Assembly (NCBI GenBank): GCA_036873755.1
Contig: JAVTVY010037353.1
Span: forward strand, 62,001 to 126,000
From: Hanleya hanleyi
Lineage: Eukaryota > Mollusca > Polyplacophora > Lepidopleurida > Hanleyidae
Direction of reading: 5' to 3'
Length of the DNA: 64,000 nucleotides
The notes under the pieces were generated by a model that did not search any database, was not told the origin of the DNA, and saw only the letters and a list, made by a program, of their open reading frames with translations. Below, piece after piece: positions 30,899 through 44,393 of the stretch; within the stretch, counting starts at the first letter, position 1; each line of letters begins with the position of its first letter. A program made the position numbers and the translations under genes.

Positions 30899-33185
30899 AG
30901 TACCAGGTTCTCGTAAACAGTTCATAACTATCGGTTATTGTTACAGTTTTCAATTGTTTGACTCATTTCAGATTGCGCAGGGAGTTGATACGCAGTTGTG
31001 CCAAGGATATTTGTCTGCGAATAGATTTGGAATTTCAGTATAAGAATTCGCAATAGGGTTTTCAAATGTATTGTCTTTCGCAGACTCACGTACGAACGTT
31101 TCTTTTCCATTGCGTGATTGACATGGCGCTGATATATTTACAAGATTTAAAATATTATATAAACGGACCGGATATCACGTCTACAGTAAAAGCTGCGATT
31201 TCGGCCTCTCCTTGAAATTGTATCAGGTCTTCTTCACAAGAATTATTTCCATGCGCGAAGAAGTGAAAATCAGTCAAAATATCAAACAGAAGTGGATGGA
31301 ACTGTCAACAAGAAAGTTCCTTGAATTATGACACTTTGAATATGTACCCTTCCAGTTACCAGACAAAAAGTTCGAATAACCCACCTTTCCTAATTTATGA
31401 CAAATGTTCGCCCAGGTGCATTGAAGTGTGACTCCCGCAGTAAATTTGTGGTTCTTACTTTTTCTCTCCTGCATATGCGTACAGCATCGGGCATATTTCT
31501 AACTATAGATAGATGGTGTAAATATCCATCCCATTATCTTATTATTCCAAAGAAGGGCCATTATGTTTACATGAATATGTTGGCAACTGCAAGTCGAAAA
31601 TAGTCCAGTTATTACTGATCTAAAATACCCCGTACAGTGGAGGAATACGAAGGAGATTAAAAGAACAAACCACAAATTTACGCCGGCAGTCACGCGTCAG
31701 TGCACCCATCGGTGCGCCGAAGCAAACATTTGTCTAAGAATTAAAACGAGAAAGGCGAATTATTGCAACATTCGAAAAATAAAACCGCACTCCGATAGAA
31801 GACCGTATTGTCATGAAGATGTTAGTAATGTTGTGAGAACGTGTTAACGTTGATAGATGCTGGACCAACTTAGACAGACAACCCCTTCCGGGGATTTTAG
31901 TATTTAAAATGAGTTTTGAATTAAAATAAATACCCGGTACGTGTGTTCGTGTGCCAAGGCTCAGTAAACTATCGCAGAAATACCTCTCAAACCGCCGCCA
32001 TAAACAACTGGCGCGTTCGCAAGGAGAGTCTGAAATATGTTTTTCGGCCAATCTCCTGGCGAGTTCCAAATGTATGCGTAATTTGCTATGCCCATGGCAA
32101 ACAGTGACCTTCCTGAAAAATATCATGACCACAAAAATGGAAATTGGAAATAAGTAAAAAGTCGTCTAATTCAAACATTTTTTATAGTTCCATTGATATA
32201 GTGAGCTTGCGTGAACCGTACTGAATGCAATTATGCATTAATATATTGCATAACATAGGAGCCTACTTGTTTCATCTTGCTTGACGCCCGCACAAGAAAT
32301 TGTAGAAATTGGTAATGTCGTCAAGGCAGCTTTTTTTCATAACAAATACGTGTCGCTGTGGACACAACATACGCCGCATGTCTGAATATATATATGGTTG
32401 GAGCAAGAGTATGGATCCCGAGTGCGCATCTGAACGTACATGTATATGTGCTTTCTTTAATATTGACGTCATAGATGACGTCGCAGTCACGTGACTTCTT
32501 CTCTGGGTACATTCCATGGTCCATCCCTTGGCGCTCACTGGGAGTATTTCAGCTGTATGAGATTGTAACAACTGAACTTCTAATTTGTGCGAAACTACCA
32601 TGATAACAGTGGCCACATACACACAAGCTGAAATGATCATTCAATCTCGGGTTTGCACTATAATTGAAGTTAAAGCTTAGACAGTATTATTTTGTTCTGA
32701 TAGTAGCCATTGACGCCATTCTCTTCCAGGGTGCCTTGCGACACGCTCCATTTACCAATGTAGGGTTCTCGCCATGTTTTGCACGATTCTTGCAGAAACC
32801 AAGAACTGGTCTATCTGTTTTACTGATCGCAAAATGTATAAATGTATTTATCTTGAAATACATGTACACTAAACAGTTATTGAATGTATTTCGAAACGCC
32901 AGTTTCACACAGTTTGAAGGCAACTTTTTGACAAATTACCCTAGAACTATATGTTGCGGAAACAGATATCGGTGAGTAGCGACTGATATCAATTCGCCCA
33001 GTTAGACGGTCGCCATGTTCGTTCACTGTAGCAACAGATGACCTCGGGTCAACTCCGGCACAGTCCGTGAGACCCTGACAGCGCTAAATGGAGTGGCGCG
33101 AAGCAGAACGTAATGAATGCCTGGAAGAGTTTGTCTTGACGCCTCACTGACCGCATGAATTCTGGTTCATCAATAGGGTCGCTTT
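30899..33185. other. No supported gene; diverged repeat relics
   Basis: Part of the presumed LicD-like intron. 32225-32530 resembles both 35280-35410 ('GGTAATGTCG', 'GGAGCAAGAG') and 28560-28610 ('ATGACGTCGCAGTCACG'-type). A minus-strand frame at 31734-32132 (132 codons) has a good acceptor but no recognisable domain, and a plus-strand frame at 32664-32975 ends near a GTGAGT donor. I regard both as unproven. Confidence 0.4.
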
Positions 33186-33189
33186 GATA

Positions 33190-34735
33190 TTTCTTTAATG
33201 ACAAGTGAGGAATGACTACATTGTAGTCAAAACCTGCGGCAGTGGCAATAATACAGTGAAGGGCATATCAGCGGAGGTAGTGGTAATTGTAGAAAAAAGC
33301 GCCATCTGCCAGTGTTTCGTGCCAAGGGAAGTAATTTTCAACTTCTAACCCATAATTGTAGGAATTGCGTAATAGGTCTGATACCATATATCCAACGATT
33401 TTGACTGATCCGTGCCGTCTTTACTGAATTGACAGACGAAGTCACAATGATCGCTTTGGCAATGTCTTGGTACAAGTAAATATAATTTTCAAGGATTTAG
33501 TCATAGCGCGAAAATCTACGCTCTTCAGTCGCTTACTTTGGCGAGCAAAATGGAAAATTATGGAAAAGTTAATTTTCAATGAATTTAGTATCAGGTCTAT
33601 CACCTTGATCTGTGAGACTATGGAATGGGGTTGAAGGCTTTATCGAACTGTCCAAGAGGCATAATGACACTTTTCACTATTCAAACTGAGGCCTGTGACA
33701 GTCTTGATATTCGATTAGAATAATTAATCAAGTGTCTGCATTTACGTGTGTTATCATCTGCAAACTAAATACCTTGACACTCTTTTCATGCAGCAAGTCA
33801 ATACCAAGACATGGTTTGCTCCTTCTATATAAATGATTAACTATTTCATTCTTAGGAAATATCATCCCATCTGACATGCTCGGCCAAGCCTTTTCGAAGG
33901 TTGCTAATTTTCTTAATTCTTTTGGTACATCAAGCTATTGCATTCACGGAAATGACTGCCAAGTTAAAGTCAATATGGAAGGTACCTAAGTATCAAAATC
34001 AAACTAAAAAAAAACCCTCCAGGAAATTAAGACCATAGCTTTTGACAACGAAGTGAAATAGATCGCTTTTATGATCAGTATCTGCTAATATATGAAGTAA
34101 TTCCATTCGTAAAACTGATTGACAAAGTAACGTAAATTGTGAAGTGTAGAACCAGTAAATTCTAGCAGAAATGGGCTCTGACTTGAGAGAATGATGTCAA
34201 ATGCAATTTGTTTCTGCCCATTGTCTGCTGATACACATAAGTACTGAATTTACGGAAGTGATTAATGCTAATCTAAAGGGATTCTGAGTGCCGAAGAGGA
34301 CGGGAACATCAGTACCAGCGAAGCAAGGCCCTGGCTTGCGAGAATGGTTATAGAGAGGCTGTGTTCCGAAAGAGGATCATTCGAAATAGCTATGTGCCAA
34401 ATTGCATGCTTGTAACCGGAAGTGCACAATATAACTGCACAACTATGATGTATTGTTCGCGCACAGGGTTGTCTAACTCATTAAATACTAAATAGTCGTT
34501 TCTGTATTATAAAACCAGTTGCGCATAAAGTCAGTTTTGAGTATTCCGCGGCCCCTGTTGACGTAAGAGAATGGAAGTCTGAACGGAAATTAATGAGCAA
34601 TAATTCATTGCACAGAATATAGTTGCAAATGAATTTAAATCTGCCTAAAGACAGGGTTGTCATGTGTGATCGGAGGTTGAAAAGAAAAATGTGGCAGAGA
34701 TCACACTCTCTTAGCGAATGCGTATTTAGAAAAAC
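33190..34735 (+). repeat. Large dispersed duplication, copy 1 (partner 60150-62320)
   Basis: Landmarks in order, shared with the partner: 'AATGACTACATTGTAGTC', 'GCGGAGGTAGTGGTAATTG', 'GTCCAAGAGGCATAATGACA', 'CAATACCAAGACATGG', 'GGGATTCTGAGTGC', 'GGCCCTGGCTTGCGAGAATG', 'TGATCGGAGGTTGAAAAG'. The copies are clearly diverged. Copy 2 has about 700 extra bases at 61463-62168, where copy 1 has about 80 different ones. No LTRs or inverted ends are seen, so it could be a segmental duplication or a large uncharacterised repeat. Confidence 0.65.
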
Positions 34736-34739
34736 TGAT

Positions 34740-35547
34740 TCATACTTATCATACCGATACTTACACCAGAACTTTATCAAAGAGTGATTTCGGGTCTAGG
34801 TTAAAGTTTATATGTTTATTTCTAGGGTTTCTCTGTGACAATTATTTGAGGGTTCATGTATCTCTTGTTTGTGAATAAAGGAATAATACAGTTTAAGCAA
34901 ATAGCAGGGAAAAGTTCTGAGAAAGTTCTAGGTGATATTTGATTGGATTGGAGCACATTATTGCATTCTCGGAGACGGTCGCACGACATTTGAGTGGGAA
35001 ATCCTCAATCTGTTGCTCCGTCCACTGATACATTGCAACCGTATTCTAGGCCTACTAGTACGCACTGAGGGCGATCAGTTTACTTTCCCTGTATTAATCA
35101 ACAATTGATAAAGATATGATAAGATAAACATTTTCCACCTTTTTTCACCTCACCACGAATATATTCCACTGCGTACACTCGATTCGACCAATCCTACATG
35201 AGTGCGCTCGGTCGGAGAAAGAACGTTTCTGTTAGGAAGCTTCATCCGCGAGATGCTCCATTCGACCCAATTTGATACTATAGGTTTATAATGAATGCAA
35301 TTAAGTATTATTAGAATGCATAATTTCATTGTTTCTTGCCATACGAAATTTCGGAATTTGGTAACGTCGACAAAGTACATGTACATCTGGATGGAGCAAG
35401 AGGCTGAACTGTGATGTAAAACGCTTTGTGATTGGCTCATCAGTCTCTCGATATTTGGCGAGAACGCACGAGTTTATTTGTTGTGCCACGTTATAGTTTA
35501 TTCACAATATAATATGTAAATCTAATAAGATTGCGGTGTTTTCGTAC
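34740..35547. other. No gene; relic of the 30-bp repeat and another repeat
   Basis: At 35155-35270, sequences such as 'TCCACTGCGTACACTCGATT' are recognisable decayed units of the 30-bp minisatellite. 35280-35410 matches 32225-32410. Both are inside the presumed LicD-like intron. Confidence 0.45.
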
Positions 35548-35722
35548 TTGTAGTGACCATGGCCTGGATTCCTTTCGATTTACAGTATTCTTCAAGACCT
35601 CGTTTGACCTCCTGCCAGTTGGCTACGTAGCCGAGATCAATGTCACCGCTGTCCCACGGAAGAATTCCCCGCACCTTAACGGCACCCAGGGCAACACCAC
35701 CATCGATGAAATATGTAATGTT
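35548..35722 (-). CDS. LicD/fukutin-like protein, nucleotidyltransferase-motif exon
   Basis: This minus-strand exon encodes 'ITYFIDGGVALGAVKVRG' then 'ILPWDSGDIDLGYV', the signature of LicD/fukutin-family transferases: the D-G-G...L-G-A-V block and the P-W-D...D-I-D block, whose aspartates are expected to bind metal and nucleotide-sugar-alcohol donor. It is preceded by a strong acceptor (TTTTTTCTTCTTTCAG) and has a plausible GTACGA donor. At 175 bases it leaves one overhanging base, which matches the phase of the exon at 30690-30371. The 42-bp satellite begins 47 bases upstream of the acceptor, so the satellite lies in the preceding intron. Upstream exons, including the membrane anchor usual for the family, are not found in the window. 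Confidence 0.65.
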
Positions 35723-35769
35723 CTGAAAGAAGAAAAAACAGTTAAACATATATAATCCCAGTACTGTCA

Positions 35770-38700
35770 AGATGCCGAGGTCAATGCGGGTATATAATCC
35801 TGATACTATCGGGATAACAAGGTCAGTGCTGGTATATCATCATGATGCTATCGCGATACCGAGGTCAATGTGGGTATATCATCCTGATACTCTCGATATA
35901 CCGAGGTCAATGTGGGTATATCATGATGATGCAATCGCGATACCGAGGTCAATGTGGGTATATCATGATGATGCTATCGCGATACCGAGGTCAGTGTGGG
36001 TAGAGCATGATGCTATCGCGATACCGAGATCAATGTGGTTATATCATGATGATGCTATCGCGATTCTGAGGTCAACGTGGGTATATCATGATGATGCTAT
36101 CGCGATATCGAGGTCAATGTGGGTATATGATGATGATGCTATCGCGATACCGAGGTCAATGTGGGTATAGCATGATGATGCTATCGGGATATCGAGGTCA
36201 ATTTGGTTATATCATAATGATGCTATCGCGATACTGAGGTCAATGTGGGTATACCATCATGATGCCAACGCGATATCGAGGTCAGCGAGGTATATCATCA
36301 TGATGCTATCGCGACACCGAGGTCAATGTGGGTATAGCATCATGACCCTATCGCGATACCGAGGTCAATGCGGGTATATCATGATGATGCTATCACGATA
36401 CCGAGGTCAGCGAGGTATATCATCGTGATGCTATCGAGATACCGAGGTCAGTGCTGGCATATCTTCATGATGCTATCGCGATACCGAGTTCAATGTGGGT
36501 ATATCATGATGATGCTATCGCAACACCGAGGTCAATATGGGTATATCATGATGATGCTATCGCGATACCGAGGTCAATGTGGGTATATCATGATGATGCT
36601 ATCGCGATACCGAGGTCAATGTTTGTATATCATGATGATGCTATCGCGATACCGAGGTCAATGATGGCATACACCATGATACTCGGGATACCGAGGTCAA
36701 TGCGGGTATATCATCTTGATGCTATCGCGATGCCGTGGTCAATGTGAGTATACCATCATCATGCTATCGCGATACCGGGGTCGATGCGGGTATATCATCA
36801 TGATACTATCGGGATACCGAAGTCAATGCGGGTATATCATCATGATACTATCGGTATACCGAGGTCAATGTGAGTGTATTATCCGGATACTATCGGTATA
36901 CCGAGGTCAATGCGGGTATATCATCATGATACTATCGGTATACCGAGGTCAATGTTGGTGTATTATCCTGATACTCTCGGTATACAGAGGTTAATGTGGG
37001 TATATCATCATGATATTATCGGTATACCGAGGTCAATGATGGTGTATTATCCTGATACTATCGGTATACCGAGGTCAATGATGGTGTATCATCATGATAC
37101 TATCGGGATACCGAGGTCAATGTGGGTATATCATCATGATACTCTCGGTTTCCCGAGGTCAATGTGGGTATATCATCATGATACTCTCGGTATACCGAGG
37201 TCAATGATGGTGTATCATCATGATACTATCGGTATACCGAGGTAAATGATGGTATATCATCATGATACTATCGGTATACCGAGGTCAATGATGGTGTATC
37301 ATCATGATGCTATCGGTATACCGAGGTCAATGATGGTGTATTATCCTGATACTCTCGGTATACCGAGGTCAATGATGGTGTATCATCAGGATACTATCGG
37401 TATACCGAGGTCAATGTGGGTATATCATCATGATACTATCGGTATACCGAGGTCTATGATGGTGTATTATCCTGATACTCTCGGTATACCGAGGTCAATG
37501 ATGGTGTATTATCCTGATACTATCGGAATACCGAGGTCAATGATGGTGTATTATCCTGATACTATCGATATACCGAGATCAATGTGGGTGTATCATGATA
37601 CTATCGGTATACCGAGGTCAATGTGGGTATATCATCATGCTACTCTCGGTTTATCGAGGTCAATGATGGTCTATTATCGTCATACTATCGGTATACCGAG
37701 GTCAATGATGGTGTATTATCCTGATACTATCGGTATACCGAGGTCAATGTGGGTATATCATCATGATACTCTCGGTATACCGAGGTCAATGTGGGTATAT
37801 CATCATGATACTCTCGGTATACCGAGGTCAATGTGGGTGTATCATCATGACACTATCGGTATACCGAGGTCAATGTGGGTGTATTATCGTGATACTATCG
37901 GTATACCGAGGTCAATGATGGTGTATTATCCTGATACTATCGGTATACCGAGGTCAATGCGGGTATATCATCATGATAATCTCGATATACCGAGGTCAAT
38001 GTGGGTATATCATCATGATACTCTCGGCATACCGAGGTCAATGTGGGTATATCATCATGATACTCTCGGTATACCGAGGTCAATGATGGTGTATTATCCT
38101 GATACTATCGGTATACCGAGGTCAATGCGGGTATATCATCATGATACTTTCGATATACCGAGGTCAATGTGGGTATATCATCATGATACTCTCGGCATAC
38201 CGAGGTCAATGTGGGTATATCATCATGATACTCTCGGTATACCGAGGTTCAACGATGGTGTATTATCCTGATACTCTCGATATACCGAGGTCAATGTGGG
38301 TATATCATCATGATACTATCGGGATACCGAGGTCAATGATGGTGTATTATCCTGATACTATCGGCATACCGAGGTCAATGCGGGTATATCATCATGATAC
38401 TCTCGGTATACCGAGGTCAATGATGGTGTATTATCCTGATACTATCGGTATACCGAGGTCAATGATGGTGTATCATCATGATACTATCGGGATACCGAGG
38501 TCAATGATGGTGTATTATCCTGATACTATCGGTATACCGAGGTCAATGCGGGTATATCATCATGATACTCTCGGTATACCGAGGTCAATGATGGTGTATC
38601 ATCATGATGCTATCGGTATACCGAGGTCAATGATGGTGTATCATCATGATACTATCGGTATACCGAGGTAAATGATGGTGTATCATCATGATGCTATCGG

Positions 38701-41098
38701 TATACCGAGGTCAATGATGGTGTATCATCATGATGCTATCGGTATACCGAGGTCAATGATGGTGTATCATCATGATACTCTCGGTATACCGAGGTCAATG
38801 CGGGTATATCATCATGATACTCTCGGTATACCGAGGTCAATGCGGGTATATCATCATCATACTCTCGGTTTTTCCGGGGTCAATGATGGTGTATCATCAT
38901 GATACTATCGGGATACCGAGGTCAATGATGGTGTATTATCCTGATACTATCGGTTTACCGAGGTCAATGCGGGTATATCATCTTGATACTCTCGATATAC
39001 CGAGGTCAATGCGGGTATATCATCATGATACTATCGGTATACCGAGGTCAATGTTGGTGTATCATCTTGATACTCTCGATATACCGAGGTCAATGTGGGT
39101 ATATCATAATGATACTCTCGATATACCGAGGTCAATGTGGGTATATCATCATGATACTCTCGATATACCGAGGTCAATGTGGGTATATCATAATGATACT
39201 CTCGATATACCGAGGTCAATGTGGGTATATCATCATGATACTATCGGTATACCGAGGTCAATGATGGTGTATTATCCTGATACTCTCGGTATACCGAGGT
39301 CAATGTGGGTGTATCATCATGACACTATCGGTATACCGAGGTCAATGTGGGTATATCATCCTGATACTCTCGATATACCGAGGTCAATGTGGGTATATCA
39401 TCATGATACTCTCGATATACCGAGGTCAATGTGGGTATATCATAATGATACTCTCGATATACCGAGGTCAATGTGGGTATATCATCATGATACTCTCGGT
39501 ATACCGAGGTCAATGTGGGTATATCATCATGATACTCTCGGTATACCGAGGTCAATGTGGGTGTATCATCATGACACTATCGGTATACCGAGGTCAATGA
39601 TGGTGTATTATCGTGATACTATCGGTATACCGAGGTCAATGATGGTGTATTATCCTGATACTATCGGTATACCGAGGTCAACGCGGGTATATCATCATGA
39701 TAATCTCGATATACCGAGGTCAATGTGGGTATATCATCAAGATACTCTCGGCATACCGAGGTCAATGTGGGTATATCATCATGATACTCTCGGTATACCG
39801 AGGTCAATGATGGTGTATTATCCTGATACTATCGGTATACCGAGGTCAATGCGGGTATATCATCATGATACTCTCGATATACCGAGGTCAATGTGGGTAT
39901 ATCATCATGATACTCTCGGCATACCGAGGTCAATGTGGGTATATCATCATGATACTCTCGGTATACCGAGGTCAACGATGGTGTATTATCCTGATACTCT
40001 CGATATACCGAGGTCAATGTGGGTATATCATCATGATACTATCGGGATACCGAGGTCAACGATGGTGTATTATCCTGATACTATCGGTATACCGAGGTCA
40101 ATGCGGGTATATCATCATGATACTCTCGGTATACCGAGGTCAATGATGGTGTATTATCCTGATACTATCGGTATACCGAGGTCAATGATGGTGTATCATC
40201 ATGATACTATCGGGATACCGAGGTCAATGATGGTGTATTATCCTGATACTATCGGTATACCGAGGTCAATGCGGGTATATCATCATGATACTCTCGGTAT
40301 ACCGAGGTCAATGATGGTATATCATCCAGATACTATCGGTATACCGAGGTCAATGATGGTGTATTATCCTGATACTATCGGTATACCGAGGTCAACGCGG
40401 GTATATCATCATGATACTCTCGGTATACCGAGGTCAATGATGGTGTATCATCATGATGCTATCGGTATACCGAGGTCAATGATGGTGTATCATCATGATG
40501 CTATCGGTATACCGAGGTCATTGATGGTGTATCATCATGATGCTATCGGTATACCGAGGTCAATGATGGTGTATCATCATGATACTCTCGGTATACCGAG
40601 GTCAATGCGGGTATATCATCATGATACTCTCGGTATACCGAGGTCAATGCGTGTATATCATCATCATACTCTCGGTTTTTCCGGGGTCAATGATGGTGTA
40701 TCATCATGATACTATCGGGATACCGAGGTCAATGATGGTGTATTATCCTGATACTATCGGTTTACCGAGGTCAATGCGGGTATATCATCCTGATACTCTC
40801 GATATACCGAGGTCAATGCGGGTATATCATCATGATACTATCGGTATACCGAGGTCAATGTTGGTGTATCATCTTGATACTCTACCGAGGTCAATGTGGG
40901 TATATCATAATGATACTCTCGATATACCGAGGTCAATGTGGGTATATCATCCTGATACTCTCGATATACCGAGGTCAATGTGGGTATATCATTATGATAC
41001 TCTCGATATACCGAGGTCAATGTGGGTATATCATAATGATACTCTCGATATACCGAGGTCAATGTGGGTATATTATCATGATACTATCGGGATACCGA
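35770..41098 (+). repeat. 42-bp satellite array, ~127 units
   Basis: The typical unit is GGTATACCGAGGTCAATG, then TGGGTATATCATCATGATAC, then TCTC. Because 42 is divisible by three and the consensus has no stop in several frames, long frames (up to 645 codons plus, shorter minus) arise; they encode 14-residue repeats. Two subtypes are seen: 35770 to about 36780 with a TATCGCGATA core, and from 36780 on with CTCGGTATACCGAG. From about 37.7 kb a block of some 41-43 units is repeated once. There is no signal peptide, start context or splice site to suggest coding. Confidence 0.9.
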
Positions 41099-41099
41099 T

Positions 41100-44090
41100 A
41101 ACCATACCACGTTCAACTACATACTCTCTATCACTACACAAAAAGGCGGATGTCACGTACTGGGTAAATGTATTGCTCATCAATGGGAAAGGCCACTATT
41201 TGCATTGATTCACATAGATGCCATCTGGTGTAGATGTTTGTATTTCATAGCGTATGACCCGTACATTGCAGCTTGGAGAGGCCAAGATGACAAATACATT
41301 TACGGGGTATATGCTATATATATGCCATTCTATATTTCATATATCCAAAATAGCATGGTCACAGAGCAGAATATTTTAGTATCAACTTATTTTCCATACA
41401 GCATGGAATGTAAAATAACCATTCATGGCAAGACTGCTTTAAATATTAATCAGATAATATTGTTTGACTACATTCAAGAGGTATGACAAAGCATTCGTAT
41501 ATATGGATATTTATTTAAATTTAACCTATCACTGAAATGCAATGTCGAAGTTCCATCCATCGACTTCCTCCAAGAGGTATGTCTGATACTTGCTCATTAT
41601 GATCTTAAACCTCATAAGAAGGTAATTCTTTTATATGGCAAACATTAAGATTTGACATCATGAAATGGTAATTCTGATACACGGCAAATATTAAGATTTC
41701 ATCTAATTTCATCCAGAATGTAAAGAAAATCAAATGAAGCATTCTATGTTATTTCACCGTCTGGTAAATATATGCATATTTCGCCGAAAGCGATTATTCA
41801 GTCTGACCCTTTCACTGATGATTATATGGGTATGCTATTTTGTGTTATATGGTCAGCAAATATATGGCAGAACTGAACTTTTGCAACCAGTTTGGTATAT
41901 ATTGCAAATATATGCAAATGTTAAGGAATGACTGTGCTGCAAACATATTGGAAATATTTTCATTTACCAACATTTTTAATTCCTTTAAATGGTCAATATT
42001 AATATTTCATTTTGCAAAATAATGCAAATTTGGAAATGTGCTATGGCTTTGTTGTGTACCGGGGGTAGGGTACATATTTTAATTCAGATGAAACAACACG
42101 CTCTCGTGGATAGTGTGAGTGTGTGATACGTGGTATAACACGACAAGTGTAAAGGAAACTGTGTGGGGTTTCTTTGCGTATTTCATACAATAACAACCAC
42201 CATGAATTGGTTAGAAACATTATTACACATTCCAACGTTATATAATTTACAGAAAAATACAAAAGAAATAAAACTTCATACTGTATCAAATGCCTTGTCT
42301 CAAATTAGTCACAAATGCGGCCTTAATTTACTATCCATATCCCAGTATCCCACACCACAAATGTTTAAGTTGTCTCCTTGGTGAAATTTACACATATTTC
42401 AATCTCTGTGCTCTTTTGGGACCCATATGAAACATGAACTAGATATGTAGTATCACTGATTTCGTGCGCTAACCCACGCAGCCGCGACAGATACCATTTG
42501 ACTATTTCTGAAAAAATCAACAGCATGCTGTTTCCTCACTCCAAGGTGTCCAAAAGCGAGAAATATTTCTTGCCTATACTTTTCCTACAAGCAAAGTTAG
42601 TGAACTGATTCTAGCTGTACACTGTATGCATGGTTATGACCCATGCAGCACATTCGTACTATTGTCTAGGCGAAAACGTATGTACGTTGTGATTGGTTGA
42701 CAAATAAGTAAGCCTGATAAACATAATATGATTAGAATCCTGATTGACAGACAGGTCGGGCCTGCATACAGCCGGCGACTTTTACAGTTATTAATCCCCG
42801 ATACAACCGTCTTCCCAAGATACAATCTCGTGTCTAAAAGATAAACGGGAATATATTATTTGTCTATCGGATAAGCTAAGATGACGGCCACTTATCGGCA
42901 TGTTTAACAAGTTATGCAAGCCAAAATAAATTAAATCCGAATGGGCGAAGTCCCCAATTTTCAACCATGCCCTGATATCTGTATCTTTATATCAGCCATG
43001 TCCAAATGGAACAATAGAATGCAGTAGCTCCTACAAGAGAATGTTTAGACAGTGATATTCCTGTGATTTCGGGTGCATTACATTTTAAATCAGAGACCGT
43101 ACAATCACAATAACAGGTATAAATAATAATAATAATAAAAAAAAATATGCACGATTTACCGTTCTAAGAATTTAGCCTAAATCATATTTTGTCAACTTTT
43201 TGAAAGCTTGTCGTATATCGTTAGTACTGTACAGTTCACGTTGAAGAATAGGATTAAAAGTTAGTCTAGTGAAGCTGACAAAGGAACTGCACGCCCCACG
43301 CGTCAGTAGTATACAAAGCGTCAATCTCTGAGGATTTGTGGAGGAGGGAATGTGGAAAAGGAAATGTGGGTTGTAAATGAGGGTTGTATGACGTCACACC
43401 AAGAGCTTCAATATGACCCTCCGCCTTTATGAGGTAGTGTATACGGGTCCCTTCTACTCATCCGAAATTGGAATTTTCCCTTTACTCCCGAGTGCGCATG
43501 TGCAGTCTACAACCCAAACTTCTCCTTTAGCTGATACCATTTTAGTATAAAAAAATCTTCATACATTAGATCAAGTCTATTTGTCTAATATGTGATGTTA
43601 GTTTATTGGTAAATTTAGAAAAAGTGTTCTTTTTTCAACCCCAATATGGTTGACTGCGGCGACTGAATGCAAATGTGCATGGTGTATATCCGAATCCGTG
43701 ATCTTATCCCCACAATACACTAACCCCTACGCGACATTTTCCCCACAAGAAATGTATTAAAATTTGGCGAAAAATATCGTAAGCGGAAATTTGTCCGTCC
43801 GCGCATCAGAACGTATGTCCTGGTTGAGGGCGATATAATACTAGGATGCGTGCTCTTTTTCCTAAATACACTAGACATATTCTAAACAAATGGCGTTTGT
43901 AATTACTCCATAAGACTTCAATCATTGATCTGAATTGTCTTTCATATTTTCATTGAAAAAGCAATTCACTTTCCATTTGTTCACTCGGCCTTTGAAGTCT
44001 TCGAACATCACATGTAGTCCTAGTTTTACATTACCCCCCCCCCCCCCACTACCACCATCATCATGTAGTAGATAAAGATGATCTGGGACC
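41100..44090. other. No gene seen; AT-rich
   Basis: Short frames only. Around 41640-41900 a loosely repeated 'GGCAAATATTAAGATTTCAT'-like phrase recurs. A run of 16 or more C bases lies at 44033-44049. Low-complexity ATA repeats lie at 43122-43140. Confidence 0.45.
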
Positions 44091-44393
44091 CTATTGACCT
44101 ACTTTTGTGGTGTCACGTGGTGCTGACGTGATCTTAGAGGTCGAGGTCACTATAGTTCCGTCACGTGACCGGAAGTGACCCCTGTGGACATGTATCCCTC
44201 CGCGGTGATGCGGTTCTCCGCGATGATGCGGTCCGGCGGTGATGCAGTTGCGGGGAGAAGCTTCCGCGGACAGAAAGTAGACCAGAGACTTCAAATACGC
44301 GGGGGAGATTCTCCGGGAATCTCCGGGAATGCCCGATCATCTCCGGCAATGTCCGGCCATCTCCGGGAGAATATAAGGGTCATTAAGCCTTAA

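Noticed and set aside
31734..32132. 132-codon minus-strand frame with a good acceptor
   Set aside because: No recognisable domain. Inserting it between the two LicD-like exons is unnecessary because those exons already match in phase.
37246..40709. Long open frames (341 and 645 codons) encoding 14-residue repeats
   Set aside because: They follow directly from a stop-free 42-bp satellite unit, other frames and the opposite strand are open as well, and frame changes occur at one-base indels without consequence.
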